Assembly (NCBI GenBank): GCA_021014945.1
Contig: MU266727.1
Span: 1 to 18,624 of the forward strand
Direction of reading: 5' to 3'
Origin: Leucogyrophana mollusca
Taxonomy: Eukaryota; Basidiomycota; Agaricomycetes; Boletales
DNA: 18,624 nucleotides
Of this stretch, positions 1-11,038 are shown in pieces. The notes under the pieces were generated by a model that worked only from the letters and a program-made list of their open reading frames with translations, did no database searches and was not told where the DNA came from. A program made the translations under genes and the position numbers. Positions within the stretch are counted from its first letter, which is position 1. Every line of letters starts with the position of its first letter.

Positions 1-3000
1 GTTAGATCGTGTAATACTTTCGGACCGTCCTGTGTAGCTCGTGGTTAGCCGTAGAACATGAAACAAACTAGCTTGTGGTGTACCAAGGAGTAGCGGGCAG
101 ATAGATTCTCCACTCTCAAGTCACCACTTGCGGGCCAGTACGCTGGTGGTTGTCCGCCCTCTGTGGACTTCGGTTCCTGCTCTATCTTGATGTAGCTGTC
201 GACTCGCTCGAGACTAGGATCCCAGCGTATGAGCACGATTTCGCAGAAGAACCAGCAAGACATACCTGTTGCCTGTTATGAAAAGTGATTGAGTACGCGT
301 CCCAAATAGTAGATCCACGCGACTCACCACTGACTTCTACGTCGTTCATGAACCGAACCCACCATAGAATCATGGAGCTGAAGCCAACTGCGCAAACATT
401 TTTCAGTAGAAACAGACAACCCACACTAGATCCACATACCGGCCATGTTTAAGGAGAAACCGATATTCGATGCTTTTGGAATACTACTGCCGTATATAAG
501 GTACGCAGCAAGACACGCAGTGAATAACGCGCTGATAACGTCGAGACGTATAGAAACCCAACTTTCACTCAGGGTGAGCACTCAACAAATTGAGTGACAC
601 AAGCAGTAGAACACTCACCGACTCAAGTTGTAGAACATGCGCGCGGATTTCGTGTAACGGTCGATCCGTGTCAACGATTCCTCTTGAAAAGCTTCTTCCG
701 CACCGTAAGCCCTGATGGAAGCTAGCGAGGATTCTGTGAAGACATAGATCTCATATAATGAACAGGACTTACTCAACCCCGCAATGGCTGCGCCAAAATG
801 TCCCAGGACCGGTGCCTTTGCATTGCTCATCTCACGCTTCACTGATAACTGGGCCCTCATATATATCTTGCCTACAAATCCACCCACCACCGCGATGACG
901 AGGCCCGGGAGCAGGAATACGGGCGTCATCACAACGACGGCTCCGAGCTTCACAATCATTGTCAGACTGAACTCTACCACAATACCGACACCTTGGGCCA
1001 GAGGTCCATCGACTACAAAAAAAAGTGAGCCAAACATTATAACCATAAAGAAAGCTTCGTACTGGCTCGGATATCTTGGGTGCACCGCGTAATCACTCGT
1101 GACGTAGGCGTTGTATCAAGCCACCTGGATACAGTCAGTCGTGAACGAGCCCATTAATTATTTAGTTGTATACCTCAAAGTTGTCCCTAAGACAGACCGG
1201 ATGAGTTGCTTGTGGATAGTCCTTGACGCTCTCATTGTCCCATAATAATAGAGCGCGTATCCTATGGAATACGCCAAGCAGGCAACTACAAGCAGTAGCG
1301 CATATACCGTTAAATAGCTTGAGGGTGCTGTATTAATTTCAAGGCTAAATACGGAGACATATGCTCACTAGGGAACTTTGACCTCCGATGGCGGGTGGGT
1401 TTCGTATTGAGAAGCCCAGTAACCGAGGAACCACGTTTGTATGGTACTGATTAGGTCAGTCAAACCTATGAGACCGAGGAAAACGATCCAGAAGGCCAGC
1501 GGATGACGGCCTCCCAGACCAACGAGGTATAACTTGACTAAAAAGGCGGGTGGCAGATCAGTTACAGTGTCAGAAAGCCTTTGGGAACAACTCACACGCA
1601 GCCCAGCTAACATGACCTTCTAGTATTTCTTCTGCGACCACGAGCTTTCCGTCCACCTTGGTCTCGATCTTGATTTCGGGCCCAGTGTCGAGGGCGCCCG
1701 CTTCACCCTCAATGGCTTCCTGTTCTTTTGCCACCTCTGCAGCCAGCTGGTCGTCCTTTGCGATGGCATCAAAGATGGAGCCTTGACTGGCGATACGGCC
1801 GTTGGAACCAAGAGAAACTACAAAACGAGCTACCGAGCTGGCCATCGCAACGTTGTGCGTCTTGGTCATGTGTCAGCACAATGAAAGGCTGAGTTCAGCT
1901 TGGACATACCACCAGTAGTACGGTACGACCCTGCACAAGATCACCGGCCAGGCATTTATCGACAACCCATTTCGAGGTGTGCACATCGAGCGCAGCCAGA
2001 ACCTGGAGGAATACGGTCAGCAACACGGGTTCCCTGTCATTCAAGCGATGCTCACATCATCCAGCAAGAGGATTTGCGCAGGGGAATAGATTGCCCGCGC
2101 AAGAGTGATTCTTGCCTGTCCCAAGCTCAGCCTGCGAAGGAAGCACAAGCGAGTCTCTCCTTACCTTTTGACCACCGCTTGGGGATAGAAAGGATCAATA
2201 CAACGTGATAGTTTATGCCGTGATCCATTCACCTCAGTGTCACACCTTTCTCCCCAACTTCCGTTTGATCGCCGGCTTCGAACAGGGTCAGATCGCGCTC
2301 AAGAGCACATTGATGCAACACTGTTGCTGAGATGTCAGCGTAAGTTACTAGCCAGACGCAGTGCACATCACCTTTCTTGTATCGGGTCTCGTCGTAAGGT
2401 GTTCCGAAAAGGATGTTATCCTAGAATTACACCTTATAGCAAATGTCACCAAGGTAAAGCTTCGAGCTTCCTTACCCGAATAGTCTCGTTTTGAACCCAT
2501 GATTCTTGTGCTGCATAGGCGACTCCTCCATCGCGAGGAAGCCCAAACCAGGACGTTGGCTCCGAAGGAATAAAATGCATCTCGCCTGCAGCCGGTCCGC
2601 GCGATGAGATGACGCCCACGGTCCAGAGTGCAATGTGATCACTCACCCAACAAGGCCATCAACATTGAGGTCTTTCCCGAACCCGTGGGTCCAACAATGA
2701 GGTTGATACGACCACGCTCAAAGATGAGTTCGTCTTCAACACGCAAGTTGAACTTTCGTTTCGAAGGAGTCAAGGTCCCACTGTCGTCATTTGACCAAGC
2801 GAAAACTGCGTTCCGAAAGCCAATGATGTCGGAATCGTTCCCGCCATGCCTAAACAGTCGCGTGCCCGCTTCCCCAGACTGGGTGTACTGGTCCAACAGC
2901 TCGGTATCGACTAAGAAGTCGTTTACTCGATCGAGAGAGACCTTGGCTGGAAAAATTCACTCAGAGATTGATTGATCTAGGTAAGCGCAGGAACCCCTTT

Positions 3001-5855
3001 ACCCTGTACCACTTTCGGAACATGGTAAAACAGGGTGTTTAGTTGGTTATGCAGGATATCAAAGACTGCAACCACGCAACATTAGCGGGAAATGGCGTCG
3101 AAGTCGACTATTGGCGCACCAGACATTGACGAAAATACTTTGGAAGCTGCAAGGGGTTGATAAACGGCCGCAGAGAATACAAGAATGTCATGCCCATACC
3201 ACTGAGATTCTGCCCCATGATTAGGGTCTATGACAGAGGAGGTGAGTACTAATGGCGAGAGGAAGGCTGGGAAACACGGCGAACGCACGTAGGTGGTATA
3301 GGTGGAAAGCATTGTGGCAACAGGGATAAAAAAGCTGCGTCCATGTTAGCCACTGTTGACTTCTCGGCGACGTCAAACTTACTTCAGATTGCCGTTGACA
3401 AGTTCGAGGATCCTTTGCTTCCAAGTCCAGATGAGCTCTTCTTCGCGCTTCTCTGTGATCTTCTTGTCCATCTTGGACTCCCATCCGAAAAGCTTGATCA
3501 TGCGGAAAACGTTCATGGCTACAGCAAGTAAGTGACTATTGATGCCCGAGGCAAGATCAACACTCTCACTTTCCGTCACCGTTTGTACTCGTGCATCAGT
3601 CTACAATATGTTTCCCGAGGTAAGCTTCCGTTTGGGTCTCATCAAAGGGACGTACCTTGTTCATTTTCGTGATCTGGACGGTCTGTATCTTCTGCGCTAC
3701 GTAGCCGGGGATTGGAAGCAGTAGAATCATGACAACCAAGCCAACAAGCGCACTCCACCCCAGAATATTGTAAACAAACCAGATGCATAAACTGATTTGT
3801 AAAGGGATATACAGGCCTGAAAGGTGGGTCGTCAATCCGCTCTCGCTATTCGGGTCGTGCTACTCACCGACAATCAGGAAGTCTCGGCCATCAGTAGCAA
3901 TGTTCAGATCCGTGGTAACGAGATTGTTGATTTTGCCGACCAGGTTGTCCGCGCTGGACTTCGGCGTTGACGTGTCTTTGGTTCCTTTTCCGTCTTTTAC
4001 TTTTTGCTTGCCTTTCCCAGATGAAAACGTCGCACTCGCAGGGCTAGGTTGTATAGTCTCTTCTTCGCTACCGTTCGTGCCCACCTCATCGTCAGGGGTG
4101 CTCGACTCAGCAATGGATGCGGTATCGGGGGTAGAGGCAGCAGTAAAGTTGCCGCCCTTGCCATCATCTGGAGGTTCGGCTTTCATTCGGATACGCAGCG
4201 AGTGGTTGAACAGGAGCTGAGTGATGATCCCTTCGGTCCGCACGAGAGTACGCGTCTAGGTACGAATGCATTAGGAGGTAACCATATTCCGAGCGTCCTG
4301 ATGTACTTACGGCGATGAAGATATACCATTGGAGAGCGAGGGAGCCTGTCATGGGCCCAAGGAATAGCCACGTAATCCAAACCCACGGGCGAACGACAGC
4401 GCCTTCTCCACCAGTCTCCAAGTACCTACACAATATATAAGGGCTAAGGCATAAAGTAATAAACGAAACGCCTACAGTAGAAGATAATTGATACCGAGAG
4501 GACTGGCAAGGTTCACGAGAGCGAGGATGCAAACCATCAACGCCAGTATGATGTATTCCGTCCCTGTGGTATGTCAATATCGCGCCATGATATCAACAGC
4601 TCCTCGCTCACGGTACACTTTCAATAGGCCGAAGAATATGTGACGCCTTTTACCACCGGAGAACGGGTCAAGATGCTTTCGTGATGTCGGAAAACGTTCG
4701 TGCGATGGCCCCAAAAGACTAGACTTACCGGGAAAGCTTTCTTGATCAAATACCTGGAACGGTCGTCATCAGACATAGGTGGCAGTTGTTCGTGTGACAG
4801 GTGAGGCATTTTATATGCCAAGTAGACGATTGGATCCTCCCATATGAACAGTACCATCGACACCCACGACGCCGTTTGTTCGGGATGAGGTGTGTCTGCG
4901 GGATTCTTAAGAAAAACGGTCAGACGATTCCACAATGGCACATGGAAACCTACAGCAGGGTCGCAAGGAATATACTGCCGTGGGCTGACCACCGGAAACA
5001 CAACACTAGTCATGGCTAGGACGGAAACTTTGGCCCACAGCAGACAGCCCTCATGAAGGTCCTTCGGATGCTTTGTGAAGGTCATCAGAGGAAACACATC
5101 ACGGTAGGCATAGACCGCGAAATTTGCTAGAAGTAAGGTAGCCAGGTGGGTTGACACAAGTTTACTCCAACGTGGCCGAGTAGTGACCGAGACAAGCCCC
5201 AGCAGGGATGCATAGCCCTGAGCAACTATCAGATGGGGGATTGGGCGAAGATGTAGACCCTACGTACTGACGCCATACAAAGCGCGAATTGATGCCACTC
5301 GGCACGGGAGAAGAGGGGTTGATCGTCTGATGCACGATGTTTGGGGCGCCTACCACCCCAGTGCTTGTTCACGGCTCCCAGCGTATGCTCTTCTTGCTCT
5401 TCCAGTATAAAAGTCGCCAACGAAAGGCCCAGGAGTGCCAAGCAGCCAATGAACCGAGCAACCTTGTAACCGAATATGATTGGTCCACCATGTTGCGAGA
5501 CGAAAGCCTTCGTATCAGAGAAGAAGCCTCTAGCGTGAATATTGGCCCCTGTTTCGGGGGAAGTTGCTGGTTGGAGACTGTTTAAGCGACGAACGACGCG
5601 AGCCCAGATGTTTTGGGCTGGAGAGGAGAGTAGGATAAGGTGAAGAATCAAAATGACCGCTGATACGCCAGCACAATATGCGGGGACCATCAACGAGCTG
5701 AGCCATACACTACAGTGTCGTCGTCAGCCGTGCCGCCAATGACCGAAACAACATACTTACGCATCTTTGCGAAGTGTCTTTGGCAAAATTTCAAAGTGTG
5801 CTCCAAGCACCGTTTGAGCGGACCCATGGTCACCGAACTGACCAAGGCCATACAT
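1..5855 (-). CDS. ABCC (MRP-type) full ABC exporter, copy 1, 3' end outside window
   Basis: This is a close paralogue of the complete exporter at 11039-17962, with the same exon-intron plan. About 1,400 codons lie in the window; the sequence stops 29 nt into the exon just before the NBD2 Walker A motif, so whether NBD2 is intact cannot be judged. Visible parts: TMD0 and TMD1, the Ser/Glu/Lys-rich loop (encoded near 3860-4243), NBD1 with GPTGSGKT (exon ending at 2647), LSGGQK split over a 13-nt exon at 2177-2165, LLLDD followed by VLAALD, VTHN, and TMD2. The first exon is 5855-5761, and an in-frame TAG lies three codons before the ATG. Over the 143-residue run from VSTH to KKAFP in exon 3 the copies differ at 11 positions. 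Copy 1 has one extra codon in exon 2 (GFFSD against GLSD). No frameshift or stop remains after splicing, so I call it an intact gene cut only by the window edge. Confidence 0.9.
266..272 (-). other. 7-nt microexon of exporter copy 1
   Basis: The same GCAACAG exon as in copy 2, with AG before it and GTATGT after it, kept although the flanking introns have diverged. Confidence 0.78.
2165..2177 (-). other. 13-nt microexon carrying the NBD1 signature, copy 1
   Basis: Counterpart of 14279-14291 with one silent change (GGT for GGC) and the same flanking GTAAGG donor and AAG acceptor. Confidence 0.82.
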
Positions 5856-6150
5856 ATCTCGCTACGAACTGCAACAGCTGTTTAACTGGTAATCCAGAAG
5901 GTAAATGCAAGGCCCTGAGCGTGAAACACCAGCCCTAGTCGCGTAAATACTTACAGCAAGCTGCGGTTGAAGTTGCCGCAAGCGCCCAGCGCGGCCACAT
6001 CGGCAAGGGCGCCAATCACTATCTTGCTCGGTGTGACTTTAGTCCTCTTCTCACCCAATGTACTTGGTAGTTGGTACATCAATCATGGTGAGAGCGATAG
6101 CCTGCCGGACCTAGAGGCCTAGACGTTGGTCACCGTAACTCGGTGTATTA
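5856..6150 (-). promoter_or_regulatory. 5' leader of exporter copy 1, with uORF and leader-intron signals
   Basis: The leader is conserved between the two exporters although it is not open to the main start. It holds an upstream ATG at 6086-6084 starting an 11-codon ORF (MIDVPTTKYIG, stop at 6051). A donor-like TTGCTGTAAGTATTT (around 5955) and acceptor-like CAG sites before the main ATG suggest a spliced 5' UTR. One frame between them reads protein-like (VIGALADVAALG) but leads into a stop and is broken by indels in copy 2, so I do not call it coding. Confidence 0.45.
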
Positions 6151-6848
6151 CTGAGCGTGGTACCGGCTGTGGAACTTTCACCACTCTTCGATTTGAGCCC
6201 GCCCGTACGATGTTTGAACCAAACCGTCGTCCTAAGTATCTTGAAGCTCGGTGGTGGCCACAGCTACCCGTTATTGGCACTGTTGATAGTATCATGTCGG
6301 ATGCGGATCCAAGCACGTACCCGCGGCAGAAGGCATCCTGGGCCTTCATTCCCACGCGGGGCAAGTTTGCATATCATTATTGACCACGACCAGCGCTTTG
6401 CGCATCTGGTGTTGTAGATGATCAATGATCACGAGAGTGCCACCACGGTCCCAAGTTGTTCGTAATCAGAGCAAGAGTCCGGTGTGCTGCTGCTTGGCAT
6501 GAATAGAGGTCGTCCGAGTTACCCTTCAATTGGAACGAAGTAACGATGAAGTTGAATTCAAGAAACTGGCGTACAAGCTACATTCTTATCATCCGCGTTC
6601 TTATAGTCTACGCGTCATACAAGGCGGACTAATCCCCATCATCAACCTAGCCTGCTGCTAATGAATCCAATATCAACTGGCTAATAGTATTATCAATTCT
6701 GGAAGAGCGTTATACATACATAATAAATATTGGTGTGTATCTCTTTGGATCCGCTACGGCTCCGAAAATGTGTCTAACTCTACCGTCACCGCGATCGGCC
6801 GCTCCTGGTATCGGTTTGGCTATCGCAAAAGTTGAGTCAGCCTTTGTA
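6151..6848. other. Interval between exporter copy 1 leader and DUF6534 gene, no gene seen
   Basis: Overlapping open frames of 81-86 codons occur on both strands at 6119-6417, with no start context, splicing or motif to support one. The part at 6700-6735 is AT-rich and lies 3' of the DUF6534 gene on the minus strand, so it may hold that gene's polyadenylation region. The segment 6151 to about 6420 should contain distal promoter sequence of exporter copy 1. Confidence 0.5.
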
Positions 6849-8792
6849 TCAGCACACAAGATTCGCGTTACCACACACCGATAACGCCTGCACACCGCCA
6901 GATGGCGGTGGCCGAGTGGGATGCTCCGCCATGCTCATCTCATGTTTCGATACCTCCGTGCCTCCCTGTGACACCGATATGGGCGGCAAATTAATTCGCA
7001 GATCCACATTCTGCGCTCCATCCCCAGGAGTGCTGCCGTTTTGGAGATAGTGGGGCGCATTGAGCAACGCCACGTATGCGTTCACGTATACTGTACTAAA
7101 TGTGTAAGAGCGTGTTTGTGTGAGGATGCTTGTAGAATTCGTACATTTGACACACACGAAGTCGACCCCTAGGTAGACGAAGTTTCCTGGCATAACCGCG
7201 CACTGATGTGGTCCAGGCACAATCAGTCTCATCAATAACACATAAAGAATCTCACTCACAGTAATGACCACGGTGAGCGAACACAAGCTTCGATACGAAT
7301 ATCATAAGATACGCTGGTTAAATAGAAATGCGCGTGGCGAGGCCTACCTCGTGAGAAGCCCTGTGTTCAGGACGTAAGTCATCAGCTTCGTGAGGAATGA
7401 ATCTGTTCTAGGAAATGACACTCATTAGGATCAAGGGGGCATGTCACTGCAAAGAGTTACAAAGATGCCTACCTCGAGAACCCAGTGTGAGCCGTGGATA
7501 GCAGGTAGCACATCGACGATGCTATCAACACATCCATGGAAGCCATCGCTCCTAGTGTTACATATACCGACCACTGATGCGGGGTCACGTCAACATAACA
7601 AAAGGGTGCATGGATGAGGGCTCATGCTTACCTGGATGCCACTTAAATCCGTGAAAACGTGACATTGATACCTAGGAGTAAGTAGTCATTAGGTCTGCTT
7701 GCGCACACGCGTATCGAAAATCAGGTCACTTACACAGCCCAAATGAGTGCTGAGAAATGATGTTAGACATTGGCATCAACGAGACTGTAGAGGGAGGCAC
7801 ATACTGACGGCGATGGCTGGGTAACGTGTCGGGACGCAATCAGCAAACGGCAAGGGTACAAACCGGTGAGAAGACTTGCCAGACGAGAGGACCATAATGA
7901 CAGTCTACATATGTTGAATCAGCGATTCAATCACGGGTCAACGAAGCCGATCGCGTTCACGCACCATGATAGACGGAAGGATCCGTGATCTTCCACGACT
8001 CACTAGTACTAAAATCAGTGTCCCTTCCTTTGAGCGAAGCAACAGATGCAGGCGTACATATCCAAAGGCGCTGGACGTACAGCCTACGAACACGAATCAG
8101 CGATACGACATCCCGTATGACGAGAAACACATACAAATGGATCGCATAAACTATAAGAGTCTTCGAAAACGCCTGTCAACGAAAATTGGCTCCAAGATAC
8201 AACGAGAAGGACAAACATCTATTATGACGCGTGCCTGCAGAAGGTCCTGTCAGTCTCTGACGCCCGAGCGATACGCGCGTTACAAGCATACCTGGAAGCT
8301 CCACACGATAACAGGCAATGCCAATGGGTTTGCGTAGTTGATTATCAAGTAATAGTATGTCATGTGTACGGCAAACGCGAGATGAATCGCATCGAGGATC
8401 CTAGGTCAATTAAAAAGCATCAGTGGAAGTGGCATGGCGCAAAACACCGCCCTGCCCTGCGTACCAGAGGTAATATATCTATTAGGGAGAGTGGCAGGCG
8501 GTCAGCGACAGAACCCGTAGGATCCGAGCGGTGCTTACTACGAGCTTGAAGAATGTGATACCGCTACCCCTGTGGTTCTGAAAGTACACAAAGGCCTGGA
8601 CGTTTGTGAGGCCAAAGAGCCTGGAGTGTGCAGCCGACTCAGTATGTGAAGAGACCCAGCCGCTGCGAGGAAGAATGAAACAGATGCCTACATAGCGGCG
8701 AAAGTCGAGCCTAAGAATAGGGCTCCGTAAGTTTCATTCAGGTCGATGTCGAGCTGTGGAACAGTGGCAGCGCCGGAGACAGGCTGAGACAT
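6849..8792 (-). CDS. DUF6534-family multi-pass membrane protein, 16 exons
   Basis: The spliced frame is 1068 nt, 355 residues, usual for this family. The N-terminus has the PQLDIDLNETYGALFLGS block and a QAFVYFQNH motif. Later come LWILDAIHLAF, a YYYLI segment, the FTDLSGIQWSVYVTLGAMAS and MDVLIASSMCYLL blocks, GFSRTDSFLTKLMTYVLNTG and LLTSLCSLTVVIT, PGNFVYLG, and the closing LYVNAYVALLNA motif that ends the DUF6534 domain. About seven membrane helices are expected, with a polar Pro/Ser-rich tail. The family's function is unknown; a receptor-like role is sometimes suggested from its topology. Exons: 8792-8692, 8620-8539, 8478-8465, 8400-8292, 8234-8217, 8172-8131, 8070-8058, 8008-7965, 7904-7805, 7749-7734, 7671-7632, 7573-7473, 7407-7348, 7287-7260, 7202-7145, 7090-6849. 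The exon 7904-7805 is the weakest, because it is longer than expected for the helix there and may hide another intron. The gene looks intact. Confidence 0.87.
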
Positions 8793-10161
8793 CGGGTCAA
8801 TTCAAGGAAGAACCTGGAACTTGCAAGACAACTGAGCGATACGGAGAACCTCGAACAAATGTAGGTTGTGGGGGGGCATTGGGCTATATTTTATAATACC
8901 AGCCACCACAGCCTGCTTCGCACACCACAGACTATTATCGACGCAATTACTGATCAGCGGAACGTGCGTGTTCGTGCAGTGCGGGAGGGGATGATGGTAT
9001 TGCAAAGGGGGAAGCGGTGCGATGAGGGGCTGGGGCTCACCACCAAGTAAGGTCAAGTCGTTGTGAATTCGCTGCTGTAGCGAGCTAGCGCTAAAGGTAA
9101 CCTTATCTCTGACGGGAGTGATCATCTTCTGTTGGCCGAATACATGGCCACTCAATGCATCAGATATGAGGCAGGTGCAGTAATAGTATTCGAGTACAGA
9201 AGGATTGGACATCTCCGGAATCCCAGTCTTGAGAACTCTTGGAGAGTTAGAACTGTAGTACAAGTGACTAGACATTCTCAGGTGCTTACCACTAGAGACT
9301 AGCTATTGTACCATTGGCCTGGTGGATCAGCTTCAAATCTGGTCAGGAATCCTTCATTTGGACGGCTGGGGTCATCTCCTGGACGGCAACGCTCGGCAGC
9401 AAGCAGGATGTGACCAACATCATTGATGTGAGAACGGGAGCGGAAGGTGGCGGCGCCCGTCGGGCCAAGTGTTGGGGGTGATGGGATACCTATCTATTCG
9501 CGGCACGCGGGGTTGCGTGAATTGAACGCACAGCCGCGAGGTCTGCACAGGTGAAGCGTAAAAAGAAAGAGTGGTGAATCATACATGAGTATGAGATCTG
9601 TTCGTGCCGATAGACTGGGATCTTGCTCAGTTGCTGTCTTGTCGACGATCACTGAGCCAATGGTGGGGACTTACATGAGATAATTAAATATAGAAGGTAA
9701 GTCGAACCTTCTGGCGCTCGATAGTATTTCACGACGATGCTGGATGGACGATTATCCGCGAGTGCTACGTGGTCGGAGAGATGCTCGCGACAAGCAGCTA
9801 ATTGCGGGCTATTCGAGTTGCTGACCACTGGGAGCACGTTGGACTGGCTAGTCAATAGGATCCCAAGGTTTTTCTATATTTTGATCAAGGTCGCGATACT
9901 TGTCGGTCATACAGGGCGACTGAAATGAACGAATGCAGCACCAGCTGACCCCAGGACACAGCCGCACTAAAATTGATATCTCTGATCAAAAGTGGACCTG
10001 ACCCTGGAGGCCATTGTTGGACCAAGCCACAGGTTGAGGACAAGTCTCCCACGGACTACTCTTGGGACACCGGAACAACGTGAATAACTCTTCAGCAGTT
10101 TACGATGTTCGTTCGCTGCTTGACGGCTGTGCAGGTGTGTATGCAGTACTGATCGATTCCC
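8793..10161. other. Interval upstream of the DUF6534 gene, no confident gene
   Basis: Apart from the coding-like stretch at 9041-9478, I see nothing I can name. The part next to 8792 should hold the promoter of the DUF6534 gene, but no clear TATA box or repeated site was found. Short open frames occur on both strands at 9640-10080 without shared motifs or consistent splicing. Confidence 0.5.
9041..9478 (-). other. Coding-like stretch, gene not resolved
   Basis: Minus-strand open segments at about 9478-9299 (motifs SHINDVGHILLAAER, RPGDDPSRPNEG) and 9259-9041 (EYYYCTCLISDALSG, VTFSASSLQQRI) can be joined in frame by a GTACAA...CTACAG intron. No start, full gene or family was recognised, and the plus strand is also open in parts. 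It could be an unknown gene, a decayed gene or noncoding DNA. Confidence 0.2.
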
Positions 10162-10308
10162 CTAATACAATCGGGCGAGGGTAGCCGTTGTAGATAACGA
10201 GAGGCAATTCCAGTTTTCGCGTCCCGAGTGCCAGTAGATAACTGCTTGAGTGCTCATGATCAGACTGATCAGTTGAATGGCCAGCACGAAAGACACCCTG
10301 GATGACAT
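10162..10308 (-). CDS. Possible signal-peptide-like short ORF
   Basis: A 48-codon frame begins MSSRVSFVLAIQ and has a charged start, a hydrophobic core and a small-residue site (STQA) near residue 22, like a secretion signal. It stops at 10162. A GTATTA...CTGCACAG intron could join it to a further open frame reaching about 9970. No family is recognised, and other frames here look equally open, so this may be chance. Confidence 0.15.
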   Translation of the reverse strand: MSSRVSFVLAIQLISLIMSTQAVIYWHSGRENWNCLSLSTTATLARLY

Positions 10309-10434
10309 AGGGAGTGCGCTTTTGTTTGCGAGCTACAATTGATATTCATTGCAGTTCCCTAGATCTTGTTCGCCTTGAATGGGTGATCAGTGCCTCATTC
10401 CCCTCTCGTCTAGAATTGAAGCGGAACTCTCATC

Positions 10435-10915
10435 ATGAATTCCACCCCTGATGTTTTTAAAGCCTGGTCAACATTCGTCAAGGGCTATGATCTCAATGCC
10501 AGCTATTCATGGCAGACACTTATATGGCGCTCTAAAAAAATTCCGCGAGGTTCAGGACGAATCATCCTAAAGGTGCGCGTTGCAGTTGCTCTGCACTGCA
10601 GTAGTGTATTGGCACTCAACTCTGCCCACAGGCAGAAATCGCCCGATTCGAACGAGGGGGAATCGATGGGGGGCCTGTCGCCCAACCTGGTGCCCTCGAC
10701 TTGCTGACAGGAGGGGTGGGTATCTGGTGTCGATCCGAAAATGAAGAAATGTATGCCCCGTTGGTGTAGTTCAGATCGTCGGAGTGCACCCTCTGGTCTG
10801 TTCTCTGGTCGTGCCGCCCACGCAACCACACTCGCGTGAGTCCATTCAGAAGTCTGGAGCAAACCCAGACTATGTCGTGAAGGATCTCACTTGGCGAGCA
10901 GCTGCTTGTCTCTAA
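10435..10915 (+). CDS. Possible small gene, unrecognised, three exons
   Basis: I do not recognise this product. A frame opens at 10435 (MNSTPDVFKAW...) to 10572. A 59-nt GTGCGC...CCACAG intron leads in phase to 10632 (AEIARFERGG...). A second 59-nt intron (10716-10774) leads to 10775-10915, ending at TAA, for a total of 120 residues. Two other ends are possible: a stop at 10769 without the second intron (91 residues), or splicing from 10763 to 10850. The gene would converge with exporter copy 2, its stop lying about 120 bp from that gene's stop. Codon use looks coding-like, but an open 119-residue frame also runs antisense at 10503-10862, and in DNA of this composition such frames arise by chance. 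There is no conserved motif to decide. Confidence 0.3.
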
Positions 10916-11038
10916 CAGTCAAACACCTTCCAAAGACATTGCGTCCATTGTCTTGATATATAGATCCATCATTGATATTACCTGTCCGTGGAATTTACAT
11001 ACAAGAATCATACACTCCTTATGGCTCAATGTCGACCC

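Larger units (their letters stand above)
1..6150. repeat. Tandem duplication unit, left copy
   Basis: Partner of 12125-18260. Introns are conserved as well as exons, which suggests a fairly recent segmental duplication rather than old paralogy. The right border lies at about 6150, where the sequence becomes unrelated to that after 18260. Confidence 0.95.

Noticed and set aside
1..5800. Many stops and broken frames in exporter copy 1 that at first suggest a pseudogene
   Set aside because: Each falls in an intron with GT...AG borders at the same place as in copy 2; the spliced frame stays open to the window edge.
5941..6060. A protein-like frame (VIGALADVAALGACG) upstream of exporter copy 1 that could be an extra N-terminal exon
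   Set aside because: In both copies the likely splices lead to a stop before the main ATG, and copy 2 has an 8-bp insertion that breaks the frame. A leader is more likely.
7966..8549. Plus-strand open frames of 123 and 61 codons
   Set aside because: They are antisense to well-supported DUF6534 exons on the minus strand and have no recognisable motif.
10740..10830. A tRNA-like start (GTTGGTGTAGTTCAG) and a nearby GATTCGAAC at 10646-10654
   Set aside because: The pieces are too far apart and in the wrong order, and no cloverleaf stems or T-arm pairing form.
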